From NCBI RefSeq assembly GCF_001418655.1, contig NZ_LIQZ01000044.1, positions 1-64,000 of the forward strand: a DNA stretch of 64,000 nucleotides, given 5' to 3'. Position 1 is the first letter of the stretch, and every line of letters begins with the position of its first letter. The position numbers were made by a program, and so were the translations under genes. The DNA comes from Streptomyces phaeochromogenes (GTDB taxonomy: Bacteria; Actinomycetota; Actinomycetes; Streptomycetales; Streptomycetaceae). The notes beneath the pieces were generated by a model. That model searched no databases. It was given only the letters and a program-made list of their open reading frames with translations, and was not told where the DNA came from. This document shows positions 34,298 through 42,237 of this stretch, piece after piece.

Positions 34298-34815
34298 GCG
34301 GAGGTTCCCTTCGGGAGGGCGTCCAGGACGACGATCGTCTCGTCCACGGCGGTCAGTTCGGTCCCGTCCGGCGAGATGAAGCGGGTGGAGAGGCCGAGGA
34401 GCACGAAGTCGCCTGACCGGCCGTGCTTCCGCTCGGCCGAGGTGACCGCACGCGACGCAGTGACCCGGGTGCCCGCGAGCGGGGCCCGGGTCAGGCGCAC
34501 CGCCTGTCCGCCGTGCACCTGGCGGACCGGGAGGCCCTGAGTGCAGGGTGATTCCCTGAAGGCCAGGCCGTCCGGCTGCAGTTCCTCCTCGGCGGGCCCG
34601 TCCTCCCAGCTCATGGTCGCCGCGAGGAACAGCGGCGGAGCCTCGACCGGTTCCCCGGCCGCCTCCCGGGCCCGCGCCCGCCGCAGGTAGTCGACGTCGT
34701 CGACCACCGCCGCGTACCGGCAGAACTCCTTGACGGCCATCGTGCCGCAGTCCTCGTCCTCCCACCGGCCGATGAGGCCACGGGCCCGGGACAGCACGTC
34801 GTCCAGCGCGCTCAC
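34294..34815 (-). CDS. MaoC-N/FAS1-like dehydratase subunit
   Basis: The 173-residue protein has MAVKEFCRYAAVVDDVDYLRR (FAS1-type dehydratase N-terminus), APPLFLAATMSWED, and VHGGQAVRLTRAPLAGTRVTASRAV, typical of the structural MaoC-N half. It overlaps both its neighbours by 4 bases. With the gene after it, it should form a heteromeric enoyl-CoA hydratase acting on a CoA thioester made by the island's CoA ligase or CoA-transferase; the thioester is unknown. Confidence 0.85.
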   Translation of the reverse strand: MSALDDVLSRARGLIGRWEDEDCGTMAVKEFCRYAAVVDDVDYLRRARAREAAGEPVEAPPLFLAATMSWEDGPAEEELQPDGLAFRESPCTQGLPVRQVHGGQAVRLTRAPLAGTRVTASRAVTSAERKHGRSGDFVLLGLSTRFISPDGTELTAVDETIVVLDALPKGTSA

Positions 34816-35624
34816 AGGGCGGCCCGCAGCGACCGCCCGATGCCCAGGCCCGCGGCGCGCAGCGCGCTCGCGTGTGCGGCGGCGTCCACCCGGTAGGTGG
34901 GAGCGGTGATGGACAGTGCGCCCGCCGGCGTCTCCTGCAGACCGAAGACCGGCACGGCCATGCTCATGTAGCCGAGCCGGATCTCCTCCGCCTCGGTGGC
35001 GATGCCCTGCTCCCGGATCCGCTCCAGCTGACCCCGCAGCAGGCCGGGTGAGGTGATCGTGCGGCGCGTGAACGGCTTCAGCCCGTTCCTGACCACCTCA
35101 CCGAACAGGCTCGCGCGGGAGAAGGCGAGGATCGCCTTGCCGGTGGCGGTGCAGTACAGCGGGAGCCGGCCCGCCACCCGGGACTCCTCGCTCAGCCCCC
35201 GGTGCGGCAGGATCTTCTCCAGATAGACCACGTCGAGCCCGTCGTGGATCGCGAAGTGGATGGTCTCCTGCGTGGCCAGCAGAAGATCCTCCATGTACGG
35301 CTGGGCGACCTCGCGCAGGATCCGCTGCCGGTGCACCCGCTGCCCGATCTCGAACAGCCGCAGCCCGAGCCGGTAGTTGCAGCCCGCCCTCTCCAACAGC
35401 CCCCAGACGACCAGCTCCTGGCAGAGCCGGTGCACGGTTGCCTTCGCCACGCCCGTACGGCGCACCAGATCGGCGAGGGAGAGGGAACTGTCGTCGACGG
35501 TGAACGCCTCAAGGATGGGCCGGACCTTGCCGAGGACGGAGTTCATCGGGTCGGGAAAGGGAGAGGCAGGTGCGTCCGTGGACGCGGCGGGCGATACGGC
35601 GTGATCGATGGGGACGACGGTCAT
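34812..35624 (-). CDS. IclR-family regulator of the aromatic island
   Basis: The 270-residue protein has a winged helix (SLADLVRRTGVAKATVHRLC, then VVWGLLERAGCNYRLG) and an IclR effector domain (GRLPLYCTATGKAILAFSR, VPVFGLQETPAGALSITAPT). ATG at 35624 has GAGG 8 bases upstream; a GTG at 35633 would add three residues. It lies inside the Rieske operon, coupled to the dehydratase subunit gene. IclR-type MhpR and PcaU activators bind palindromes just upstream of -35, as the operator sites of this island suggest. Confidence 0.93.
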   Translation of the reverse strand: MTVVPIDHAVSPAASTDAPASPFPDPMNSVLGKVRPILEAFTVDDSSLSLADLVRRTGVAKATVHRLCQELVVWGLLERAGCNYRLGLRLFEIGQRVHRQRILREVAQPYMEDLLLATQETIHFAIHDGLDVVYLEKILPHRGLSEESRVAGRLPLYCTATGKAILAFSRASLFGEVVRNGLKPFTRRTITSPGLLRGQLERIREQGIATEAEEIRLGYMSMAVPVFGLQETPAGALSITAPTYRVDAAAHASALRAAGLGIGRSLRAAL

Positions 35625-35634
35625 GGCAGGCACC

Positions 35635-36495
35635 TCACGACGACTCGGAGAGAAACGTCAGGCTCAGCGGGTTGTAGAGATCGGCCTTCTCGTGCTGCGG
35701 CCAGTGCCCGCACTCGTTGAAGACCTCAAGGCGGGACCCGGGAATCGCGGCGGCGATCGCCTCGGCCTCCGGGACGTCGCCGAGCGGGTTCTTGTTGCCC
35801 CAGACCACCAGCGTCGGGGCCTTGATACGCGCCATCCGGTCGGGGCGCAGCAGATTGCGCTCGCGGGCCTCCAGCTCCTGCAGCGCCAGCAGGTTGTGCA
35901 GGTTCTTCCGGAAGTCGGGGTGGTGGTAGATCTCGTAGCGCACCTGGGTCAGTTCCTCGCCCAGCTCCTCGTCCCAGTCGGCCCACAGCAGGCGCAGCCG
36001 CTCCCGGGTGTAGGAGATCTCCTCGTTGACGGTGGCGGCCCGGGTGGAGGTCTTCAGCCGCTCCATCACCGCCGGGTTGACCTTCGTACCGCCCATGCAC
36101 AGCAGTTGGAGGGATGCGACCCGGTCCGGGTACTCGCTCGCCGCCCAGGACCCGACCCAGCCGCCCAGCGACTCGCCGACCAGGTGCGCGCGTTCGGCGC
36201 CCACCGCGTCCAGGTAGGCCATCAAGTGGTCGACGTACGCGGGGATTTCACCTGGGCGGTCCGGCTTGCCGGTGTAGCCGTGGCCGAGCATGTCGATGGC
36301 GTGGCAGCGGTAGCCGGCCGAGGCGTGAGCCGGGATGTTGCGGACGAACGCCTCCAGATGGCCGGTCGTACCGTGCAGGAACACCACGTGCTCGCCGTCC
36401 TCGGGGCCGGCCTGCAGGGCGCGCGTGGTGACATCGCCGGTCTCGACGTACGCATGGCGGTAGTCGATGCCCGACAGTTCGGTCCAGATACTCAT
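35635..36495 (-). CDS. Alpha/beta hydrolase, meta-cleavage C-C hydrolase (MhpC-like)
   Basis: The 286-residue protein has VVFLHGTTGHLEAFVRN, AIDMLGHGYTGKPDRP, nucleophile LVGESLGGWVGSW (Ser 109), and final CGHWPQHEKADLYNPL with the catalytic His. The usual acidic residue after strand 6 reads WGNKNPLGD, with Asn where Asp is expected. It should hydrolyse the ring-cleavage product of the adjacent dioxygenase to 2-hydroxypentadienoate and an acid. ATG at 36495 overlaps the dioxygenase stop. Confidence 0.9.
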   Translation of the reverse strand: MSIWTELSGIDYRHAYVETGDVTTRALQAGPEDGEHVVFLHGTTGHLEAFVRNIPAHASAGYRCHAIDMLGHGYTGKPDRPGEIPAYVDHLMAYLDAVGAERAHLVGESLGGWVGSWAASEYPDRVASLQLLCMGGTKVNPAVMERLKTSTRAATVNEEISYTRERLRLLWADWDEELGEELTQVRYEIYHHPDFRKNLHNLLALQELEARERNLLRPDRMARIKAPTLVVWGNKNPLGDVPEAEAIAAAIPGSRLEVFNECGHWPQHEKADLYNPLSLTFLSESS

Positions 36496-37448
36496 GACTG
36501 CCCTTCCTTGGGGTGTGCGGGGTCGAGGACGGCGACGGCCATCCCGGTGAGCCACTCGGGCATCGGCTCGTACGCCAGCCGACGGCCGGGGACGTGGTCG
36601 AGGACGGCCGACATCAGCAGCCAAGTGCGCAGTTCCTGCGCCCCGTTGCCCGCGACCTTCTCCAGCTCCTCGGTGGAGTACGCGGTGATGTTCCGTATCT
36701 CGCCGTGCGAAACGAGGGACAGGAACTCTTCGTCGAACTCCGGGTTGAGCGAGGCCTCGGCGGCCCGGATGATCTCGCGGCGCCTGACGTCGTAGTCCTG
36801 CCAGTTCTCCCGGCCGTTCAGCCAGGCGCCGACCATGAACTCCTCGTCGTCGCCGTGCGGTTCACGCCAGTCCGGCCAGGGCAGCCGGTGTGAGAGCCCG
36901 CCCGAACCGACCACCGCGACCCGGCGGTCCTCCGGGAAGGCCAGGACGGCTTCCCGGATCGCGCGGCCCAGTTCCTCGCAGCGCGTGAGCGTGGGCAGGG
37001 GAGGGGCGAAGACGTTCACGACGATGGGTACGAGTTCCACGTCCAGGCCCTCCAGGAGGTACTGGATGGCGTGCGACTGGCCGTGGTCGATCTGCAGCCG
37101 GGCAGAGAAGGCGGGATCGAAACCGCCCTGCTCCACAAGGGAGTTGGCGATGTGCCGGGCCAGCGGGATATCGACCGGCTGCGGACCTTTGGGGGTGCCG
37201 GACTCGCCGCTGGCGACGCACTCGCCGACGCCGATGGTGAAGGCGGGGATCAGGTCGAGCCAGAAACCCCGGAAGTGGTTGGAGCCGACGAGGATCACGG
37301 TGTCGGGGCGGGCCGCGACGAGCGCCTCGCGCGCCTCGGCGAGCGCGTCACGGAACCGCTCGGCACGGTCCTTGAGGAAGGTCTCCTCCCAGTGGGTGTT
37401 CATCAGCGTGCTGTGCGACGCGCCCACACCCAGGACGATCTCGCTCAT
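36492..37448 (-). CDS. Class III extradiol ring-cleavage dioxygenase (LigB/MhpB-type)
   Basis: The 318-residue protein has LGVGASHSTLMNTHW at the N-terminus, TVILVGSNHFRGFWLDLIPAF, RLQIDHGQSHAIQYLLEG near 115-130, and VAVVGSGGLSHRLPWPDW near 185. These fit the LigB fold with Fe(II) bound by His/His/Glu, as in 2,3-dihydroxyphenylpropionate 1,2-dioxygenase. It opens a catechol ring next to the hydroxyls. ATG at 37448 overlaps the M20-like gene's stop. No small LigA partner is seen. Confidence 0.93.
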   Translation of the reverse strand: MSEIVLGVGASHSTLMNTHWEETFLKDRAERFRDALAEAREALVAARPDTVILVGSNHFRGFWLDLIPAFTIGVGECVASGESGTPKGPQPVDIPLARHIANSLVEQGGFDPAFSARLQIDHGQSHAIQYLLEGLDVELVPIVVNVFAPPLPTLTRCEELGRAIREAVLAFPEDRRVAVVGSGGLSHRLPWPDWREPHGDDEEFMVGAWLNGRENWQDYDVRRREIIRAAEASLNPEFDEEFLSLVSHGEIRNITAYSTEELEKVAGNGAQELRTWLLMSAVLDHVPGRRLAYEPMPEWLTGMAVAVLDPAHPKEGQS

Positions 37449-38830
37449 GCGGGTTCTCCTTCCAACTCCAGTTCCAGCTCCGCGCGGGACCGGGTGACGG
37501 TGTCGACGGCCGTACGGATCAGATGGCGTGTCAGCCTCTCCATGGCCCGTACGGAGACGGAGTTCATGCCGCGCGCGAAGTCGATGTCGAACGGGGCATC
37601 CGTGACCTTCGGCATGCCGACCCGCACGGTGGGGATGCCGCGTCCGCGCAGGATGTTGGCGTCCGTGGCGCCGCTGTTGCCCCGTACGACCTCGTGCTGA
37701 CGCCCTTCGAATGCCTCCCACGCGGCCGTCGCGCTGCGGCGGATCCAGCTGTCCGGATCGGTTCGGGTGCCGGGGACGGCCAGGACCATCTCGGCCGTGA
37801 CGTCGAGCCCGGGCGTCCTGGCGCGGATGGCGTCCAGGGCGGCGGCGAACTCCCGCTTGGCCCGCATGGGCGTGGTGTCGGGGCCGATGCGCAGGTCCAC
37901 CATGAGCGTGCAGGACGCGGGGGTCACCGCCGCCATGCGCGGCCAGCCGCCGCGTACGGAAGCGACGATGCCCTGCGGTGCGACCGTTCCTCCGGTGTGG
38001 CGCCCGGCGTACTCGACGAACCACTCCTCCAGTTGCCGGGTGACCTCACCGGCGCGGGTGATCGCGTTGTCGTACGGGAGCCGGTGGCGCGAGCCGACAT
38101 AGGTGTGCGTGCCGCGGACGGTGACCTCGAACCACACGAGGCCGACCTCTTCCCAGGAGACCGTCCAGCCGGGCTTGGCGATGACCGCGTAGTCGGTCCA
38201 CACGCCCTGTTCCAGGAGGAACGAACAGCCCACTCCCTGACCGGTGTTGAGCCTCGGCGTGCCCGGCCGCGCGTTGGTGGGCATGCCGCCCGCGCCGAAC
38301 GCCGCCACCAGGTCGCCCGTGAGCGGGATGCCGGCCAGCGTGATCGCCTCGGCGGCCATCATCACGCAGGCGGCGTGCCCCTTCGGGTTGGAGGCTCCCA
38401 GGCCGACGACCAGGTCGTCGTACACGGTGGCCCGCGGGCGCATGTCGTCCCGCAGTTCCGGGCCGATCCAGGGCAGGTCCTCGCTCTCCTCGCCCACGGT
38501 CAGGGTGTCGACCGGCGCGTACAGCATGAGATCGGGGCCCGTGCCGTCGCCTTCGAGGCGGGCCCAGGCGTTGGCCTGCCGGTCGTCGAGGGGCTGGACC
38601 GAGGCCCGGCAGCCGACGGCCGTGAGGGTGGCGGCGATGTGTTCGGCGAGCGGGGCCTCGTCCCCCGTGGGGCTGGGGATGTCGACGAGTCCGATGATGA
38701 GGTCGCGCAGCCGGTCGCCGGTGACGTGCCGCCAGGCGTCCTCGACCCAGCCGCGCCGCCGGTCGTCGAGGCCCCCCAGCCCGTCGGCGGTCAACGGCCG
38801 CTCCGTACCGGCGAGTTCGGCGGGGCTCAC
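37445..38830 (-). CDS. M20-fold protein lacking the metal ligands
   Basis: The 461-residue protein aligns by eye with M20 peptidases (SPTGDEAPLAEHIAATL, dimerisation domain FEVTVRGTHTYVGSRH, GATDANILRGRGIPTV). Yet the zinc ligands are changed: HxD is PVD (106-108), the ASDxKG aspartate is Asn in GASNPKG (148), the EE pair is in GAGG (about 179-182), the next acid is Lys in AKPGW (219), and the last His region reads FDIDFARGMN. It is unlikely to be an ordinary peptidase. Its ATG overlaps the stop of the small upstream gene. Confidence 0.85.
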   Translation of the reverse strand: MSPAELAGTERPLTADGLGGLDDRRRGWVEDAWRHVTGDRLRDLIIGLVDIPSPTGDEAPLAEHIAATLTAVGCRASVQPLDDRQANAWARLEGDGTGPDLMLYAPVDTLTVGEESEDLPWIGPELRDDMRPRATVYDDLVVGLGASNPKGHAACVMMAAEAITLAGIPLTGDLVAAFGAGGMPTNARPGTPRLNTGQGVGCSFLLEQGVWTDYAVIAKPGWTVSWEEVGLVWFEVTVRGTHTYVGSRHRLPYDNAITRAGEVTRQLEEWFVEYAGRHTGGTVAPQGIVASVRGGWPRMAAVTPASCTLMVDLRIGPDTTPMRAKREFAAALDAIRARTPGLDVTAEMVLAVPGTRTDPDSWIRRSATAAWEAFEGRQHEVVRGNSGATDANILRGRGIPTVRVGMPKVTDAPFDIDFARGMNSVSVRAMERLTRHLIRTAVDTVTRSRAELELELEGEPA

Positions 38831-38943
38831 TGGTTGATCCTGTGGACCTGGGTCATGGTGGTGCGCTCGAAGCGTTTCTTCGCGAGCGGAAGCCCGATCG
38901 CGATCCCGGCCCCGATCAGCAGCGTCAGCAGCGTGCGGCCCAT
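38827..38943 (-). CDS. 38-residue single-helix membrane peptide
   Basis: A short gene lies between the Rieske and M20-like genes. It encodes MGRTLLTLLIGAGIAIGLPL followed by AKKRFERTTMTQVHRINQ: one hydrophobic helix (about 4-20) and a basic tail. GGAGG lies 8 bases before the ATG. The start is 2 bases from the Rieske stop and its stop overlaps the M20 gene start (ATGA), so the cell must translate through it. No family is recognised. It could tether an operon protein to the membrane. Confidence 0.75.
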   Translation of the reverse strand: MGRTLLTLLIGAGIAIGLPLAKKRFERTTMTQVHRINQ

Positions 38944-38945
38944 GG

Positions 38946-40151
38946 TCAGGCCTCCTTCTCGTGGGTTCCGGCGCCGGCCAGCTTCTTGCCGTACTCCTCC
39001 TCGCTGAGGTTCCGCCAGGCGGTCAGCGAGATGTCGGGCCGGTAGAGCTTCTCCGGGGGCGCGTCGGTGATGTCGACCATCCAGGCGTCCTGGCCGGAGA
39101 ACTGGCCGTGGAACAGCCAGCGGATCGCGCCCAGGTACTTGCCGTAGAAGCGCAGGGTGTCCCAGCCCTCGGTGAAGTTGACCATCACGCCGACGTAGCG
39201 GTGGTTGTCCTCGTCGACCGGGACGTAGAACTCGTAGTGGATGAAGTTCGGGTAGGCGATGCGCAGCACGCCCGGCATGGACAGGGACGCGAAGCCGGGG
39301 AACTCCTGGGCCTCGATCGTCGGGTTGATCTTGTCGGCCTTGCCGGTGTTGCCGATGTTGAAGGTTTCCTTCGGCGGCTGGAACTTCCACCAGCGTTTGT
39401 TGGTCCAGTGGCCCACCCCGGGGAAGTCGGCCTCCCAGTGGACGTCGTCCTGCACCCGGAAGATCCAGCGGCCCTTCGGCACGATCCGGGTGATGTTCCA
39501 GGTCGGCATGGGCTTGAACAGGCGCCAGAGTGCCGTGCGGTGAAGGTATTTGGCGTGTCCTTCGTCGAAGCCGTTCTCGCAGGCGAAGCGCCAGTTGCCG
39601 CCGCGCGGGTCGATCCGGCCGCCCATCACGAAGGCGTTGGAGACGAGTTCCTCCGGCAGCTGCGAGTCGATCGGGTGCGGTTCCTCGTCGGCGAGGGGGA
39701 TGTAGACCCACACCATGCCGAGCCGCTCCTCGACCGCGTACGTGCGCACCGAGACCTTGCCGGTCAGCCGGCAGCCGGGTCCGTCGGTGATGACCGCGGC
39801 CAGCTTCCCGGTCGGCAGGTCGAAGGTCCAGCCGTGGTACGGGCAGCTCACCGTGCCGGGGAACTGCTGGTCGCCCTCGGAGAGCGGAACCCCGCGGTGC
39901 GGGCAGCGGTTGTGCAGCGCGTACGCCGTGCCGCCGTCCCGTATGAGGGTGATCTTCTCGCCGCAGATGGTGAACGGGAGCGGTTTGTCCGTGATCTGGC
40001 TGGACCAGGTGACCGGATACCAGTAGCCGCGGAAACCCGCTCCGGCCGCGTCGTAGTGGGGCCACGACTTCCAGTCCTGCCGGCCGGGCTCTGCCGGTCT
40101 GCGGCGGCTCCGGACAGGGGGTGGTGCGTCGGGCGAGTCCTCGACCGTCAT
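38946..40151 (-). CDS. Rieske-type aromatic ring-hydroxylating oxygenase, alpha subunit
   Basis: The 401-residue protein has an N-terminal Rieske 2Fe-2S site CPHRG (Cys 83, His 85) and CPYHGW (Cys 103, His 106). The following catalytic domain contains the mononuclear-iron region ENGFDEGHAKYLHRTALW (about 163-180), with two histidines and a nearby Asp or Glu. No beta subunit is present, so a homotrimer like KshA or VanA is likely. AGGAGGACACG precedes the ATG. It is the first gene of the operon and probably makes the hydroxylated or demethylated ring compound for later cleavage. Confidence 0.95.
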   Translation of the reverse strand: MTVEDSPDAPPPVRSRRRPAEPGRQDWKSWPHYDAAGAGFRGYWYPVTWSSQITDKPLPFTICGEKITLIRDGGTAYALHNRCPHRGVPLSEGDQQFPGTVSCPYHGWTFDLPTGKLAAVITDGPGCRLTGKVSVRTYAVEERLGMVWVYIPLADEEPHPIDSQLPEELVSNAFVMGGRIDPRGGNWRFACENGFDEGHAKYLHRTALWRLFKPMPTWNITRIVPKGRWIFRVQDDVHWEADFPGVGHWTNKRWWKFQPPKETFNIGNTGKADKINPTIEAQEFPGFASLSMPGVLRIAYPNFIHYEFYVPVDEDNHRYVGVMVNFTEGWDTLRFYGKYLGAIRWLFHGQFSGQDAWMVDITDAPPEKLYRPDISLTAWRNLSEEEYGKKLAGAGTHEKEA

Positions 40152-40190
40152 CGTGCGTGTCCTCCTGCTGCCGGGTGAACGGTGATTGCG

Positions 40191-40243
40191 AGCATGCGCG
40201 GACCGGCCGATCCGCCCAAGGGACCTGTCCCGCTGAGCAGACC
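40191..40243 (-). promoter_or_regulatory. Operator (site 2) and promoter of the Rieske operon
   Basis: Read on the minus strand: operator palindrome 40226-40243, then TTGGGC (40214-40219), a 17-base spacer and CATGCT (40191-40196). The start codon lies 39 bases on. The TCAG-to-TTGGGC distance is 13 bases, the same as site 4. Confidence 0.6.
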
Positions 40244-40317
40244 GCGCTGTGTGGATCCCGGGAGAACACCTGGTGGCGGATGGGGCGGCGCCGGTCGTCC
40301 GGACGGTTTCGCTCGCG

Positions 40318-40372
40318 TGTCCCGCTCAGCGGACCCCTGTCGATGCGTGCGCGGTGCGGCGCGTTCTACGGT
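40318..40372 (+). promoter_or_regulatory. Operator (site 3) and possible promoter of the ABC-CoA operon
   Basis: The best palindrome copy, TGTCCCGCTCAGCGGACC, lies at 40318-40335. A weak ATGCGT (40343-40348) and TACGGT (40367-40372), 18 bases apart, follow on the plus strand. The -35 is poor, as at activator-dependent promoters. Confidence 0.5.
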
Positions 40373-40552
40373 GCGGCAATCCCGGGCCGCACCCCGACCA
40401 ACTGCCGGAACCGGCGGTCTCTCCCCAACCACCGAGGTGCTCATGGAGAAACGCTCCAGCGCAGGACACCCCTTCGTAGATCCCGCCGCAGCCTCCATTC
40501 CCGCCGGGACCGTTCGGCGCGGGTGGTCCACCCAGCACACGAAGGGGTCGTG

Positions 40553-41422
40553 ATGACCAAGGCCATCGAGACCGACCGCCGGGAGACCGGTTCCGCGCCG
40601 GGGCGCGGGGCGGCGGTGTCCGTCGACGGCGTGGGCATCCGCTTCGGCTCCTTCCAGGCCGTATCGAACATCTCCCTGGACATCGCCGCCGGGGAGTTCC
40701 TCTGTCTGCTCGGTCCGAGCGGCTGCGGCAAGTCGACCCTGCTGTCCGCGATGGCTGGCTTCGAGGCCGTGTCCGAGGGCGACCTCCGCGTCGGCGGCGC
40801 CCCGATCACCGGACCCCATCCCGGGCTTGGCATGGTGTTCCAGAGCAGCGAGGCGCTGTTCGACTGGATGACGGTGCGCCAGAACGTGGCGTTCGGCCCG
40901 CGGATGCGCGGTGCGACGCGCGCGGCGCAGACGAAGCTGGCCGACGAGTACCTCGGCCTGGTGGGGCTGCGGCACTGCGCGGACCGGTTTCCCGGCCGGC
41001 TGAGCGGAGGCATGCGCCAGCGGGTGCAGATCGCCCGGGTACTGGCCAACGAACCGGGCGTCGTGTTGATGGACGAACCGTTCGGGGCGCTCGACGCGCA
41101 GACCCGGCAGGTGATGCAGGAGGAGACGGACCGCATCTGGCGCGCCTCGGGCTGCACCGTCGTCTTCGTCACCCACGACATCGACGAGGCGATCCTGCTG
41201 GCCGACCGGATCGCCGTCATGACCGCGGGCCCGGCGGCCTCGGTCAAGTCCGTGTACCCCGTGGACCTGCCCAGGCCCCGCGACGAGGCCGACCCGGCCG
41301 CCACCGAACTGCGCCGCGCACTGCGGGCGGACATCGGCGAGGAGGTCCGCAAGGCCCTCCGCGACCAGGGCCTCGACCCGGGGCTGGACCAAGACGTCGA
41401 CCTGAAGGGGAACCTCCGATGA
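40553..41422 (+). CDS. ABC transporter ATPase (nitrate/sulfonate/taurine type)
   Basis: The 289-residue protein has Walker A LLGPSGCGKST near residue 60, LSGGMRQRVQIARVLANEP, Walker B VVLMDEPFGALDAQT, and H-loop FVTHDIDEAILLAD. MVFQSSEALFDWMTVRQNVAFG is typical of SsuB/TauB proteins. ATG at 40553 (or GTG at 40550) follows GAAGGGG. With the next gene it forms an importer whose binding protein is probably the one at 32926-33903. Stop and next start overlap. Confidence 0.94.
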   Translation: MTKAIETDRRETGSAPGRGAAVSVDGVGIRFGSFQAVSNISLDIAAGEFLCLLGPSGCGKSTLLSAMAGFEAVSEGDLRVGGAPITGPHPGLGMVFQSSEALFDWMTVRQNVAFGPRMRGATRAAQTKLADEYLGLVGLRHCADRFPGRLSGGMRQRVQIARVLANEPGVVLMDEPFGALDAQTRQVMQEETDRIWRASGCTVVFVTHDIDEAILLADRIAVMTAGPAASVKSVYPVDLPRPRDEADPAATELRRALRADIGEEVRKALRDQGLDPGLDQDVDLKGNLR

Positions 41423-42237
41423 CCGTCGCCGCGGCAGGCGCCGCCACCCCGCAGACCCGGCGACGCCCCGTCGGGACGACCGCGAGGAACCTGCGGTCGC
41501 TCGGCGTGTACACGCTGTCCGTCCTCGTCGGAATCGGCATCTGGCAACTGCTGGCGATGTCCTACGGCTCCACGCTGGTCGCCTCTCCCCGGGAGACGCT
41601 CGCCGCCGCCGAGGAGCTGGCGCGCGACGGCACACTCGCCAACTCGGTCATCGCCTCCGGCCGCCGGATTCTGATCGGCTGGGGACTCGGCGTACTCGTG
41701 GGCGTACCGGTCGGACTGCTCGTCGGGCAGATCAAGATCGTGCGGCAGTTCCTGGAGCCGTACATCGAGTTCTTCCGGTTCATCCCGCCGGTCGCCTTCG
41801 TGACCCTGGCCGTGGTGTGGCTGGGCATCGGCGAGTCGTCGAAGGTCGTCCTGATCTTCTACACGGCCGTCTTCATCGTCACCCTGAACACGAGCGCCGG
41901 TGTGATGGCGGTCAGTGAGTCGAAGCTGCGCGCCGCGGCGAGTCTGGGCGCGAGCCGCCGCCAGATCCTGCGGGGGATCGTGCTGCCGTCGACCGTGCCG
42001 CACATCGTCACCGGGGCCCGGCTCGCGATGGGCAACAGCTTCCTGACCATCGTCTCCGCCGAGATCGTCGCCGCCCAGGTCGGGCTCGGGTCGCTGATCT
42101 GGACCTCCCGCAACTACGGGCGGATCGACTGGGTCTTCGTCGGAATCATCACCCTGGGAATCCTCGGGTTCGTCTTCGACCGGGTACTGCGGATCATCGC
42201 CTCCCGGGTCCTGCGCAGGTACGGAGTGAAACTGTGA
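41419..42237 (+). CDS. ABC transporter permease (nitrate/sulfonate/taurine type)
   Basis: The 272-residue permease has about six helices, with SLGVYTLSVLVGIGIWQLLA first, FIPPVAFVTLAVVWLGIGESSKV central, and the EAA loop ESKLRAAASLGASRRQILRGIVLPS near 165-190. It forms the channel for the ATPase before it. Its stop overlaps the GTG of the oxidoreductase gene, linking uptake and metabolism in one operon. Confidence 0.94.
   Translation: MTVAAAGAATPQTRRRPVGTTARNLRSLGVYTLSVLVGIGIWQLLAMSYGSTLVASPRETLAAAEELARDGTLANSVIASGRRILIGWGLGVLVGVPVGLLVGQIKIVRQFLEPYIEFFRFIPPVAFVTLAVVWLGIGESSKVVLIFYTAVFIVTLNTSAGVMAVSESKLRAAASLGASRRQILRGIVLPSTVPHIVTGARLAMGNSFLTIVSAEIVAAQVGLGSLIWTSRNYGRIDWVFVGIITLGILGFVFDRVLRIIASRVLRRYGVKL

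Larger units (their letters stand above)
40152..40552. promoter_or_regulatory. Divergent control region of the aromatic island
   Basis: These 401 bases separate the Rieske operon (minus) from the ABC-CoA operon (plus). They hold two copies of the island palindrome: site 2 (40226-40243, TGTCCCGCTGAGCAGACC) and site 3 (40318-40335, TGTCCCGCTCAGCGGACC). No protein gene is evident; frames crossing it are fragments. Confidence 0.7.
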
